This document shows, one piece after another, positions 28,154 through 35,618 of a stretch of DNA of 46,215 nt. The translations under genes were made by a program, and so were the position numbers. Each line of letters starts with the position of its first letter. Position 1 is the first letter of the stretch. The stretch lies in NCBI RefSeq assembly GCF_000820025.1, contig NZ_CDBI01000105.1, positions 1-46,215 of the forward strand, given 5' to 3'. The notes below the pieces were generated by a model that was not told where the DNA came from, did not search any database, and saw only the letters and a list, made by a program, of their open reading frames with translations. This DNA comes from Aeromonas popoffii (GTDB taxonomy: Bacteria; Pseudomonadota; Gammaproteobacteria; Enterobacterales; Aeromonadaceae).

Positions 28154-29041
28154 ATGTTACGCGGTAGTATCGTTGCCCTCGTTACCCCCATGCTGGCTTC
28201 AGGCGAAGTCGATTGGACCAGTCTGGCCGCCTTGGTCGATTATCATGTCAGCGCAGGCACCACCGCCATCGTTGCGGTTGGCACTACGGGGGAATCGGTC
28301 ACCCTGAGCGAGCAGGAGCACATCGCCGTCGTGGAAAAAACCGTGGAACTGGCCGCCGGACGCATTCCCGTCATCGCCGGTTGCGGTTCCAACAATACCG
28401 CTCATGCCATCGACTTGGCCAAACGATTCGCCGAAACGGGCGTGGTGGCGGGTCTCTCGGTTACCCCTTATTACAACAAACCCACGCAAGAAGGTCTCTA
28501 TCGTCACTATTGTGCGATCGCCGAGGCTAGTGGTCTGCCCCAAATTCTTTATAATGTGCCCGGTCGCACCTGTTGCGACCTCAAACCGGAGACGGTAGCC
28601 CGACTGGCCAGGGTGCCCGGTATCATAGGTCTGAAAGAGGCCACCGGGGATTTGAGTCGTACTCCGCTGCTGCGTGAGCTGTGCGGAGCGGAATTCGCGC
28701 TTTATAGTGGCGATGATGCCAGTGGATGTGATTTTATGCTGCAAGGTGGCGATGGAGTCATTTCGGTCACCACCAATATTGCAGCGGCCCAGATGGCCGA
28801 CATGTGTCGTGCAGCGCTGGCCGGTGATGCCGGTCTGGCCCATGACATCAACAATCGATTGATGCCGTTGCATCAGACTCTGTTCTGCGAACCGAGTCCC
28901 ATCCCGGTGAAGTGGGCCTGTGCCCGACTGGGATTGATGGCGACGGCGACCTTGCGTCTGCCGCTCACCGACCTCACCCCCGAGGGCGAACAAGCGATGA
29001 CGCGAGCACTGACCACTGCGGAGTTGATGGCGAGTGTTTAA
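28154..29041 (+). CDS. dapA: 4-hydroxy-tetrahydrodipicolinate synthase DapA
   Basis: It condenses pyruvate with aspartate semialdehyde, the first step unique to lysine and diaminopimelate synthesis. The 295-residue protein has [10 protein letters not shown], the GTTGES loop, Tyr133 in LYNVPGRT and the Schiff-base Lys161 in GLKEATGD, at the same residue numbers as E. coli DapA. It is the first gene of dapA-bamC-purC and divergent from gcvR. GGGAGAA precedes ATG 28154. Confidence 0.98.
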   Translation: MLRGSIVALVTPMLASGEVDWTSLAALVDYHVSAGTTAIVAVGTTGESVTLSEQEHIAVVEKTVELAAGRIPVIAGCGSNNTAHAIDLAKRFAETGVVAGLSVTPYYNKPTQEGLYRHYCAIAEASGLPQILYNVPGRTCCDLKPETVARLARVPGIIGLKEATGDLSRTPLLRELCGAEFALYSGDDASGCDFMLQGGDGVISVTTNIAAAQMADMCRAALAGDAGLAHDINNRLMPLHQTLFCEPSPIPVKWACARLGLMATATLRLPLTDLTPEGEQAMTRALTTAELMASV

Positions 29042-29063
29042 AGCAAATGGAAAGGGAAATGCA

Positions 29064-30158
29064 GTGCGCCTGGTGCTGAGTGTGGCGACCGTTGCCGTGC
29101 TGGCAGCCTGTAGCTCACCCCAAGAGCGCAAGATGGCCAACCGTGGTTTCGAGTACGAGGATGCCCGCCTTGAAGGGCGCGCGTTCCTGGTGCCTGCCGG
29201 GTTGAGTACCCCCGCCTTTAACAGCAGCTTCGACATCCCGGCGCTGCCCGAGAGCAGTCGTGAAGGTGCCGTCGGCGCCAAGATTGACGTGCGCCCACCC
29301 GCCCAGCTGCTGACTGTGGTGCCGGGCAGCCAGGTGGTGCCCAATGCCAGCGAGCCCACCGTGGCCTTCTATGCCCTGAGCACCTCCCAGAGCGTGGAGC
29401 ACGATACCTGGGCCTTCCTGATGAACTTCCTGGCCCAGTACAAGGTGACCACCGAGAAGCTGGATAAGCAGGCCGGCGTATTGCAGACCGGCTGGTTTGA
29501 CAACACCAAGGCACTCGATGGCTGGAGTGAAGAGGACGACGACTTCAACATCCGTCAGCGTTACCAGTTCACCCTGCGCAACGATGCCCAGCGTCACGCC
29601 GTCAACATGTCGGTGCGGGTGTTGGATCACGAAGAGACCATCGGCGGCGAGACCAGCACAGTGCTGACGCCGGCTGATGCCCAGCGCTACGCCACTCGCG
29701 CCCTGAACCAGTTCTCCCTCTTTTACGACAAGCAGCTCAGGTCCCGCGAACAGCACAAGTCCAATGATGGCATGGGGCTGGAGCTGGGGCTGGACAACAA
29801 CGAGCTGAGTGCCTGGATTGTCGAGGGTTCCTTTGATCAGGTATGGCGCCGCCTCAACCAGGTGTTGCCTGGCTATGGCTTCACCATCAAGGATACCCAG
29901 CAGTCTCTGGGCTGGATCGACGTTGAGTACGACGAGCCGGGCAGCGACTTCTGGAAGGCCAAGGGCAGCGAGCCGTTCAAACTGGAAGAAAACAAGTATC
30001 GCTTCCAGCTTGGCGAGATGGCTGGGGGCAAGACCTCCATCACCCTGTTCGACAAGGACAAGAAGCCTGTGTCGTCCGGTGTCATCTCCCAGATGTACAT
30101 CAGTCTGTCCGAGGCATTCGCCAAGGGCTTGGCTGACCAAGCAGCAAAAACAAAATAG
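29064..30158 (+). CDS. bamC: Outer-membrane assembly lipoprotein BamC
   Basis: BamC (NlpB) is a lipoprotein partner of the BAM complex that folds outer-membrane proteins. The product of about 364 residues begins with a signal peptide (VRLVLSVATVAVLAAC) and a lipobox LAAC. The unstructured N-terminal region that contacts BamD includes the conserved VRPPAQLL; two helix-grip-type domains follow. GTG 29064 is preferred because AAAGGGA lies six bases upstream; an in-frame GTG at 29034 overlaps the dapA stop and would put ten extra residues before the signal. Two tandem terminator-like hairpins separate it from purC. Confidence 0.9.
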   Translation: MRLVLSVATVAVLAACSSPQERKMANRGFEYEDARLEGRAFLVPAGLSTPAFNSSFDIPALPESSREGAVGAKIDVRPPAQLLTVVPGSQVVPNASEPTVAFYALSTSQSVEHDTWAFLMNFLAQYKVTTEKLDKQAGVLQTGWFDNTKALDGWSEEDDDFNIRQRYQFTLRNDAQRHAVNMSVRVLDHEETIGGETSTVLTPADAQRYATRALNQFSLFYDKQLRSREQHKSNDGMGLELGLDNNELSAWIVEGSFDQVWRRLNQVLPGYGFTIKDTQQSLGWIDVEYDEPGSDFWKAKGSEPFKLEENKYRFQLGEMAGGKTSITLFDKDKKPVSSGVISQMYISLSEAFAKGLADQAAKTK

Positions 30159-30184
30159 AAACAGGGGCCTAGTGCCCCTGTTTT
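30157..30184 (+). terminator. Terminator 1 after bamC
   Basis: ACAGGGGC and GCCCCTGT pair around CTAGT and are followed by TTTTGTT. It begins at the bamC stop codon. Confidence 0.85.
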
Positions 30185-30240
30185 GTTAGGTTGCTCCCCC
30201 TGTAAATACAGGGTCTGATGCGCTTGATATGTTAACCCCC

Positions 30241-30269
30241 AGAAACAAGGGCCTGGTGCTCTTGTTTTA
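30241..30269 (+). terminator. Terminator 2, tandem copy in the purC leader
   Basis: ACAAGGGC and GCTCTTGT pair around CTGGT and are followed by TTTTATT. AGAAACA-GGGCCT-type sequence repeats the first bamC terminator at an 84-bp offset. One stem pair has changed from G-C to A-T on both sides, so the fold is preserved. It lies 30 to 60 bases before the purC start. Confidence 0.8.
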
Positions 30270-30300
30270 TTCCTCCCACAAACAGGAAGTGTTATTAGCC

Positions 30301-31404
30301 ATGAGTCTTGCAGATCAAGTATTGGCGGTGAATGACGATTTGCCGATCCGTACCGATAAACCTGTCCATTCCGGCAAAGTGCGCAGCGTCTACTGGTTGA
30401 CCCCCGAAGACAGTGCCCGGCTCATAAAAGAGAAAGGCTACGATGTGCCGGCCGATGCGCCCCTCGCTCTCATGGTGATCAGCGATCGCATCTCGGCCTT
30501 CGATTGCATCTGGCAAGGTGTGGATGGGCTGAACGGCGTGCCGGGCAAAGGGGCGGCGCTCAACGCCATCTCCAGCCACTGGTTCAAGCTGTTCAAGGAG
30601 AAGGGACTGGCCGACAGCCACATTCTGGATATTCCGCACCCCTTCGTCTGGATCGTGCAAAAAGCCCGTCCGGTGATGATCGAGGCGATTGCCCGCCAGT
30701 ACATCACCGGCTCCATGTGGCGTGCCTACAAGGATGGCGAGCGGGAGTTCTGCGGCATCACCCTGCCAGAAGGGCTCAAAAAAGATCAGAAGCTGCCGGA
30801 AATCCTCATCACCCCCTCCACCAAGGGCGTGCTGACAGGGCTGGATGGCGTGCCGGAAGCCGATGACGTCAACGTCTCCCGTGCCGATATCGAGCGCCAC
30901 TGCCAAGGCTTCAACTTCAGCAAACCGGCCGACATCGACCGCTACGAAGTGCTGCTCAAAGAGGGCTTCAACGTCATCAGCGACGCGCTGGCCGGGCTGG
31001 ATCAGATCTTCGTCGATACCAAGTTCGAGTTTGGCTACGTCCACGATGCCGCCGGCAACGAGAAGCTGATCTACATGGACGAAGTGGGTACCCCCGACAG
31101 CTCCCGTATCTGGGACGGCGCGGCCCTGCGCGATGGTCAGATTGTCGAGAAGTCCAAAGAGGGTTTCCGTCAGTGGCTGCTCAACCACTTCCCGGATCCG
31201 GACATCCTGCTCAACAAGAACCGCATGCCGGAACGTTTCGCCCTGGCCCGCGACAACAAGCTGCCCACCGAAGTGATGATGGATATCTCCAACACCTACG
31301 TCGGGATCGCCGAGAAGATCATCGGCCACAAGCTGGTGCGCTCTGCCAATCCCAAGCAGGAGATCATCGAGGTGTTGCGCGATCAGTACGGTCTGATCGA
31401 TTAA
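30301..31404 (+). CDS. purC: SAICAR synthetase PurC
   Basis: It joins aspartate to CAIR in purine synthesis. The 367-residue form is longer than E. coli PurC (237) and matches the type found in vibrios and relatives. Family segments include [49 protein letters not shown] and [17 protein letters not shown] 30301 is preceded by AGGAAG at a rather long spacing; the frame is open to 30229, but that stretch is the duplicated terminator region. It follows bamC as in other gammaproteobacteria. Confidence 0.95.
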   Translation: MSLADQVLAVNDDLPIRTDKPVHSGKVRSVYWLTPEDSARLIKEKGYDVPADAPLALMVISDRISAFDCIWQGVDGLNGVPGKGAALNAISSHWFKLFKEKGLADSHILDIPHPFVWIVQKARPVMIEAIARQYITGSMWRAYKDGEREFCGITLPEGLKKDQKLPEILITPSTKGVLTGLDGVPEADDVNVSRADIERHCQGFNFSKPADIDRYEVLLKEGFNVISDALAGLDQIFVDTKFEFGYVHDAAGNEKLIYMDEVGTPDSSRIWDGAALRDGQIVEKSKEGFRQWLLNHFPDPDILLNKNRMPERFALARDNKLPTEVMMDISNTYVGIAEKIIGHKLVRSANPKQEIIEVLRDQYGLID

Positions 31405-31419
31405 GAGTTGCCCTCTTTT

Positions 31420-31453
31420 TCGCCACTGAAAAACAAACGTTTGCCGGTGGCGA
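31420..31453 (+). promoter_or_regulatory. Hairpin with a PurR-box-like core downstream of purC
   Basis: TCGCCAC and GTGGCGA pair across a 20-base loop. Within it lies CAAACGTTTG (31434-31443), the exact 10-bp core of the PurR operator consensus ACGCAAACGTTTGCGT, with 12 of 16 positions matching overall. Its position after purC is unusual for an operator, so it may be coincidental. Confidence 0.3.
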
Positions 31454-31474
31454 AAGAGAGAGGTGGAGAAACAG

Positions 31475-31502
31475 ACGGGCCCCGCTGCGGGGCCCGTTTT
31501 TA
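31475..31502 (+). terminator. Terminator of purC
   Basis: ACGGGCCCCG and CGGGGCCCGT pair around CTG and are followed by TTTT. Confidence 0.9.
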
Positions 31503-31531
31503 TTGCTGGTCTGGCGGCAAGGGGGCGGCTA

Positions 31532-32134
31532 TCAGCCGTTGACCCTGAACACCTGACCGGTCTGGATGCCCATCACCGACCTCTTGTAAGCCTGCGCCAC
31601 CTTGGCGGCGGGCACCGGCACGAAGCCCGGGAAGAAGTCGGCGTATTTGTCCATCGACTCCTCCAGCACGGTCGGGCTCACCGCGTTGATGCGAAGGCCG
31701 CGGGGCAGCTCGCAGGCGGCCGCTTTTACAAAGTGATCGATGGCACCGTTGACGGTGCTGGCGCTCACTCCCCAGTTGATTGGCTCCTCGCTCAGGATGC
31801 CGCTGATCAGGGTGATGGAACCTTTGTCATTCAGATAGGGAATGGCGGCGCGGGTCAGGTTGATCTGCCCCATCAGCTTGCTCTGGAGCCCCACCTGCCA
31901 CTGCTCGTCGGTCATTTCGGTCAGGCCGTTGAAAGCGACGCTGCCGCTGGCCACCACCAGCGCATCGAACGGGCCCACTTGGGCAAACAGCGCCTTGATG
32001 GAGGCGGGATCGCGCATGTCGACCCTGGCATCGCCACGGCTGTGGCCGACCCGGATCACCTGATGATCTTTGGCAAGCAGTTCACTGACCGCGGAGCCGA
32101 CGGTGCCGGAGGCACCCACAATCACAATGTTCAT
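31532..32134 (-). CDS. Atypical short-chain dehydrogenase/reductase
   Basis: The 200-residue protein has a Rossmann fold with a glycine-rich nucleotide loop VIVGASGTVGSAV (residues 4-16). A catalytic-type Ser occurs in TLISGILSEEP, but the usual YxxxK is missing: the equivalent stretch reads ASTVNGAIDHFVKAAA. That pattern matches a subgroup of SDR-like proteins without the standard tetrad, so ordinary oxidoreductase activity is uncertain. ATG 32134 is favoured because AGGAG is eight bases upstream; ATG 32140 is too close. It is divergent from a LysR regulator that probably controls it. Substrate unknown. Confidence 0.85.
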   Translation of the reverse strand: MNIVIVGASGTVGSAVSELLAKDHQVIRVGHSRGDARVDMRDPASIKALFAQVGPFDALVVASGSVAFNGLTEMTDEQWQVGLQSKLMGQINLTRAAIPYLNDKGSITLISGILSEEPINWGVSASTVNGAIDHFVKAAACELPRGLRINAVSPTVLEESMDKYADFFPGFVPVPAAKVAQAYKRSVMGIQTGQVFRVNG

Positions 32135-32176
32135 CTGCATCACTCCTGGTTGGGATGTGTTGATTCTAGCGCAACA

Positions 32177-32213
32177 AATAATGTGAAAAAGCGCGTAAAA
32201 TAAACACATTGTT
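32177..32213. promoter_or_regulatory. Inverted repeat in the SDR/LysR divergent promoter
   Basis: AATAATGTG (32177-32185) and CACATTGTT (32205-32213) form an inverted repeat with one mismatch and a 19-bp spacer, in the 97-bp gap between the two divergent genes. It is a plausible LysR-type binding site; no experiment or database match supports it. Confidence 0.4.
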
Positions 32214-32231
32214 TCCATATTGGAGCTAATG

Positions 32232-33131
32232 ATGGACATCGCCCATCTGGCCAGCTTTTACGAAGTGGTGCTGCGAGGCAGTTTCTCGGCCGCTGCCGAT
32301 ACGTTGGGGGTCAGCAAGGGGATGCTGAGCCGCCATGTCAGTGCGCTGGAGTCCTCCCTCAATGCGCAATTGCTGCAGCGCACCACCCGCCGCCTCAGCC
32401 TGACCGAGGCGGGCAAGACCCTCTATCAGCAGGCGGGGGAGATCTTCGCGCTGGCACGGCAGGCGGAGCAGGATATTCAGGCGCTGACCGAAGAGGATGG
32501 CGGCCGCCTGCGCTTTACCTGCCCGGTCAGCACCGGTGATCGTATGGTGAGTGAGCTGCTCACCAGCTTTGCCGTGCTCTGCCCGGGGGTTGAGGTGGAA
32601 CTCAACTTCACCAACCAGATGGTCGACATGAGTCAGGGGGAGAACGACATCGCCCTGCGGGCCATGAACGAGGTACCGGACAATCTGGTGGCCCTGCCGC
32701 TGGGGCGGCTCAGGGATGTGGTGGTGGCCAGCCCCGCACTGGTGGCGCGAGAGGGGCGTCCGGCCACTCCCTATGAGCTGAGCGGGCGCAGCTGCCTGTT
32801 GCAGGGGCACAATCCGGCCTGGGAGCAGTGGCACTTCATCCGTGAGGGGGAAGAGGCCCACATTCTGGTGCTGGGCAAGGTGCGGGCCAACCACTACAGT
32901 ACCGTGTTGCAACTGGCGCGCGCCGGTATGGGCTATGCCAAGTGCCCGCTGATGCTGGTGGAGCCTTGGCTGGCGAGTGGCGAGCTGGTGGCCGTGCTCG
33001 ACGAGTGGCAGAGCGGCCTGCATCAGCTCCATGTGCTGCATGCCCAGCAGCGGCGGGTACCGCGCAAGATCCGGCTGTTCAAGCAGGTGCTGGCCCAGTG
33101 GTTTGCCGAGCGGCCCCACTATCTGCTCTGA
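32232..33131 (+). CDS. LysR-family transcriptional regulator
   Basis: The 299-residue protein has the LysR N-terminal helix-turn-helix: DIAHLASFYEVVLRGSFSAAADTLGVSKGMLSRHVSALE (about 2-40), then QLLQRTTRRLSLTEAGKTLYQQ. The C-terminal effector domain (about 90-290) resembles the AaeR/CrgA-like group. ATG 32232 has GGAG six bases upstream; two earlier in-frame starts are less well placed. It is divergent from the atypical SDR gene, the usual arrangement for a LysR regulator and its target. Effector unknown. Confidence 0.93.
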   Translation: MDIAHLASFYEVVLRGSFSAAADTLGVSKGMLSRHVSALESSLNAQLLQRTTRRLSLTEAGKTLYQQAGEIFALARQAEQDIQALTEEDGGRLRFTCPVSTGDRMVSELLTSFAVLCPGVEVELNFTNQMVDMSQGENDIALRAMNEVPDNLVALPLGRLRDVVVASPALVAREGRPATPYELSGRSCLLQGHNPAWEQWHFIREGEEAHILVLGKVRANHYSTVLQLARAGMGYAKCPLMLVEPWLASGELVAVLDEWQSGLHQLHVLHAQQRRVPRKIRLFKQVLAQWFAERPHYLL

Positions 33132-33202
33132 GTGGCGTTATTTTTCTGTCATCTTCGGTTGTTACCCTGCGCCCATCACAGCGATCAGGAAGATGAGCAA
33201 AC

Positions 33203-33844
33203 ATGAAAGGTTCTCAGGGGTGGATTGGGTTGACGCTGCTGTGCGCGGCGACGGGCATGAGTACGGCGCAGGCCGAGGTCGAGGTGGTGGTGCCAACGGA
33301 TTTCCAGATCCTGGCGGTGAGCAGTGGCACCTTGCAGGACGAGCAGCACGCTACCCTGGCGGACGGAGAGCAGCAACTGCTGGTGCGCTATGAGGGGGTG
33401 ATCCCGAGCCGCAATAGCAGCGAAAACGATCGTCAGGTGCGGTCCGAGCCACAGGTGGTGCGCTATCAGGCCAGCAATCAGCGCTTGACGCTGGTGGCCC
33501 AACAGCCTGCCGATGAGCAGGCGATGGTGGCCTATGCCAAGGGGCCAGTTGTGACGCTGCAGGCCAATGGTCAGGCGCTCGATACTCAGCAGGATGCGCT
33601 GGTGACCAGCGGCATGCTGCTTGGGGTGGACTGGAGCGGCAAACTGGCTGAATACAACCGCAGCGGCGGCAAGGCGGCGCTGACGGCGGGAGCAATATCC
33701 GCACAGCCAACTGCCACGTTCGCTAGCGGGGCGCAACCCGTTGTGGCTGCCAGCGAGCTGGAAGGGCAGTTGCAGCAGCTGTTCCTCAAGGCCGACCCCG
33801 AGCTTCGCAAGCGCTTCATCGGCTGGGCCGTGCCGCGACTTTAA
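33203..33844 (+). CDS. Exported DUF2057-family protein (YccT-like)
   Basis: The 213-residue protein starts with a signal peptide (MKGSQGWIGLTLLCAATGMSTAQA) and continues VEVVVPTDFQILAVSSG, with YEGVIPSRNSSENDRQVRSEPQVVRYQ in the first half, the pattern of the DUF2057 periplasmic family. The second half is Ala/Gln-rich with a possible helical end, ELEGQLQQLFLKADPELRKRFIGWAV. Function is not known, although E. coli YccT has been linked to curli control. AGGAAG lies about 10 bases before ATG 33203. It reads alone between the LysR and HIT genes. Confidence 0.82.
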   Translation: MKGSQGWIGLTLLCAATGMSTAQAEVEVVVPTDFQILAVSSGTLQDEQHATLADGEQQLLVRYEGVIPSRNSSENDRQVRSEPQVVRYQASNQRLTLVAQQPADEQAMVAYAKGPVVTLQANGQALDTQQDALVTSGMLLGVDWSGKLAEYNRSGGKAALTAGAISAQPTATFASGAQPVVAASELEGQLQQLFLKADPELRKRFIGWAVPRL

Positions 33845-33915
33845 GTTTGTGGCCCGTTGCAGTAACGTGGGTGCTCTTTTCGTGCATTGCGCCCACCTTA
33901 TCCAACGAGGTCTTC

Positions 33916-34353
33916 ATGTTTGAATTGCATACTCGCCTGCAGGCGGATACCCAGGTGCTCGGGGATCTGCCGCTTTGTCGTGTCCTGCTTGCCAAAGACA
34001 GCCAGTATCCCTGGCTCATCCTGGTGCCACGGGTCGCCAACTTGCGCGAAATTCACCATCTGGCGCCCGCGCAGCAGCAACAGCTGATGCAGGAGTCTTG
34101 CGCTGTTGCCTCCCTGATGGAGCAGGCGTTGCGGCCGGACAAAATCAATGTGGCGGCGCTCGGCAATCTGGTGCCGCAGCTGCATCTGCATCATGTCGCC
34201 CGCTTTACCACGGATCGGGCATGGCCAGGTCCCATCTGGGGGGCGCATTCCTCCTTGCCTTATGACGAGGCCAGTTTGCAGCAAGAGGCCGCCAGTTGGC
34301 GCCTCAAACTCGCTCATCTGGCTGGCTTCACCCCGCTCGTTGCTGACAATTGA
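33916..34353 (+). CDS. HIT-domain protein
   Basis: The 145-residue protein is a single histidine-triad domain: FELHTRLQADTQVLGDLPLCRVLLAKDSQYPWLILVPR near the start and NLVPQLHLHHVARF with the triad-type motif near residue 95. HIT proteins hydrolyse or transfer nucleotide-linked phosphates; the substrate here is unknown. ATG 33916 follows CGAGG at good spacing; the open frame back to 33847 has no ribosome site. It is 72 bases downstream of the DUF2057 gene and in the same direction. Confidence 0.9.
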   Translation: MFELHTRLQADTQVLGDLPLCRVLLAKDSQYPWLILVPRVANLREIHHLAPAQQQQLMQESCAVASLMEQALRPDKINVAALGNLVPQLHLHHVARFTTDRAWPGPIWGAHSSLPYDEASLQQEAASWRLKLAHLAGFTPLVADN

Positions 34354-34451
34354 GTCAAGTGAGAGGCGGCTCGCTATTTCGAAGCCCAAGCCGCGCTATC
34401 TGTTAGAGTTATGGTATAGATAAGCCCATTTTCGATGTTCAGGAAGGTCCC

Positions 34452-35150
34452 ATGATAGTGACAAGAGCCGACAACGATGCCGTATTGACCACAGAGGATG
34501 TGCTGCTGAGTCTGTGTCATTCGGTTACGGATGTATTGAGTGCGGCGACCATGAGTCAGGTGCGTTTCTCCGGCATGGTGCAGCGGATCAGCAAGACCTG
34601 CCTCAAGCCGGATATCGGCTGTTTCGTGCTGTTTGATGGCGGCTTCTCCGGTCTGGTAGTGATCAACTTCTCCGCCTCTGCGGCCATGGAGCTCTATGAG
34701 AGCTACATGCTCAGCATGGGGCTCTCCAAGGAAGATCTCGCCATCTCCCACACCTCGGACGAGGTGAGTAACGTCATGGGTGAGCTGATGAACCAGATAG
34801 TTGGCAGCTTTACCGTCAAGGTGGGTCGGGATCTGCAGACTCACATTACCCAGAACCAGCCGAAAATGCTGGCGCTGAACAAGCAGGTGATGCTGAGTGT
34901 CGACACCAACCTCGACAATCCGGAAGCGCGCCGGGTTACCTTCTTCACCTCCCGCAACAACATCTTCTATCTGGAGTTGGCGATGGACCGGACAGAGTTC
35001 ATCCGCATTCACAACGATGGCATGGATGAGGAGGAGTTGGATCCGGATGCCCTGATCGCCCAGACCAAGCTGGCGGCAGCCAAGCCGGCTCCGTTGGCCG
35101 CACCGGTCGCCAACGATCATGATGACTTGCTCGACTCGCTCGGTATCTGA
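34452..35150 (+). CDS. CheX-like conserved protein (DUF3334 type)
   Basis: The 232-residue cytoplasmic protein resembles the DUF3334 family of vibrios and aeromonads as I remember it: SLCHSVTDVLSAAT, KTCLKPDIGCFVLFDGGFSGLVVINF, LNKQVMLSVDTNLDNPEARRVTFFT and FYLELAMDRTEFIR. The stretch TSDEVSNVMGELMNQIVGSF (about 100-119) resembles the ExxN helix of CheC/CheX phosphatases, so a role in signalling or chemotaxis is possible. The C-terminus is an Ala/Pro linker ending in acidic DDLLDSLGI. AGGAAGG lies four bases before ATG 34452. No chemotaxis genes adjoin it. Confidence 0.75.
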   Translation: MIVTRADNDAVLTTEDVLLSLCHSVTDVLSAATMSQVRFSGMVQRISKTCLKPDIGCFVLFDGGFSGLVVINFSASAAMELYESYMLSMGLSKEDLAISHTSDEVSNVMGELMNQIVGSFTVKVGRDLQTHITQNQPKMLALNKQVMLSVDTNLDNPEARRVTFFTSRNNIFYLELAMDRTEFIRIHNDGMDEEELDPDALIAQTKLAAAKPAPLAAPVANDHDDLLDSLGI

Positions 35151-35173
35151 CGTCATCCCAACGCTGAGTATGC

Positions 35174-35198
35174 CAAGGCCACCCATGAGGTGGCCTTG
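35174..35198. terminator. Bidirectional terminator between DUF3334-type gene and small exported protein
   Basis: CAAGGCCACC and GGTGGCCTTG pair around CATGA, with short T runs. It lies between two convergent genes. Confidence 0.75.
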
Positions 35199-35216
35199 TT
35201 GCTACTGGGGGAGGGC

Positions 35217-35456
35217 TTAGCCGTTGTAGGGCGGACGGCTCTCGCTGTCGGCGGCGCCGAGATCATGAATGTGGCTCTTGCTGCCCTCTCCTGCATGGAG
35301 GTTGGACTTGTAGCCGCAGGGCAGGAAACCGGACCTGCCGGGCTGCTTCGGAATGTCGCCCGGAGCGGCGTGGGCGGCATTGACTGCCAGCGGGCCAAGA
35401 CTCAGCCGGGTGAGAGTACGTATCGATAAGACTCCTGCAAGATCATCTCGTTGCAT
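35217..35456 (-). CDS. Small exported protein of unknown function, start uncertain
   Basis: The C-terminal 68 residues read as a small secreted protein: RTLTRLSLGPLAVNAAHA as signal peptide, then APGDIPKQPGRSGFLPCGYK and a His/Ser/Gly-rich end. The ATG at 35456 gives 79 residues but puts a charged stretch (MQRDDLAG) before the signal and lacks a ribosome site. An ideal site, AGGAG with eight bases of spacing, instead precedes the codon ATA at 35423-35421, exactly where a signal peptide should start. The gene may therefore use ATA, or may have lost an ATG. It ends near a terminator and is divergent from arcB. I do not recognise a family. Confidence 0.5.
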   Translation of the reverse strand: MQRDDLAGVLSIRTLTRLSLGPLAVNAAHAAPGDIPKQPGRSGFLPCGYKSNLHAGEGSKSHIHDLGAADSESRPPYNG

Positions 35457-35618
35457 TAAGTGGCCAGCATGCTGGCGCCGCAGACTTGACCCTGGCTGAC
35501 CGAGTTTCCCCCTGCATGCGGGGGCATAGATTAATCGATAATTAATCGTGCAACGGCACAAGAGTTCGGCGCGCCGTGCTGGTATTCTGTTCGGCGAATA
35601 TGGGGAGAAAACAATAAG

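Noticed and set aside
35463..35476. A 14-bp palindrome GCCAGCATGCTGGC upstream of arcB
   Set aside because: It is a perfect palindrome but a single occurrence with no known operator match or promoter alignment; too little to call.
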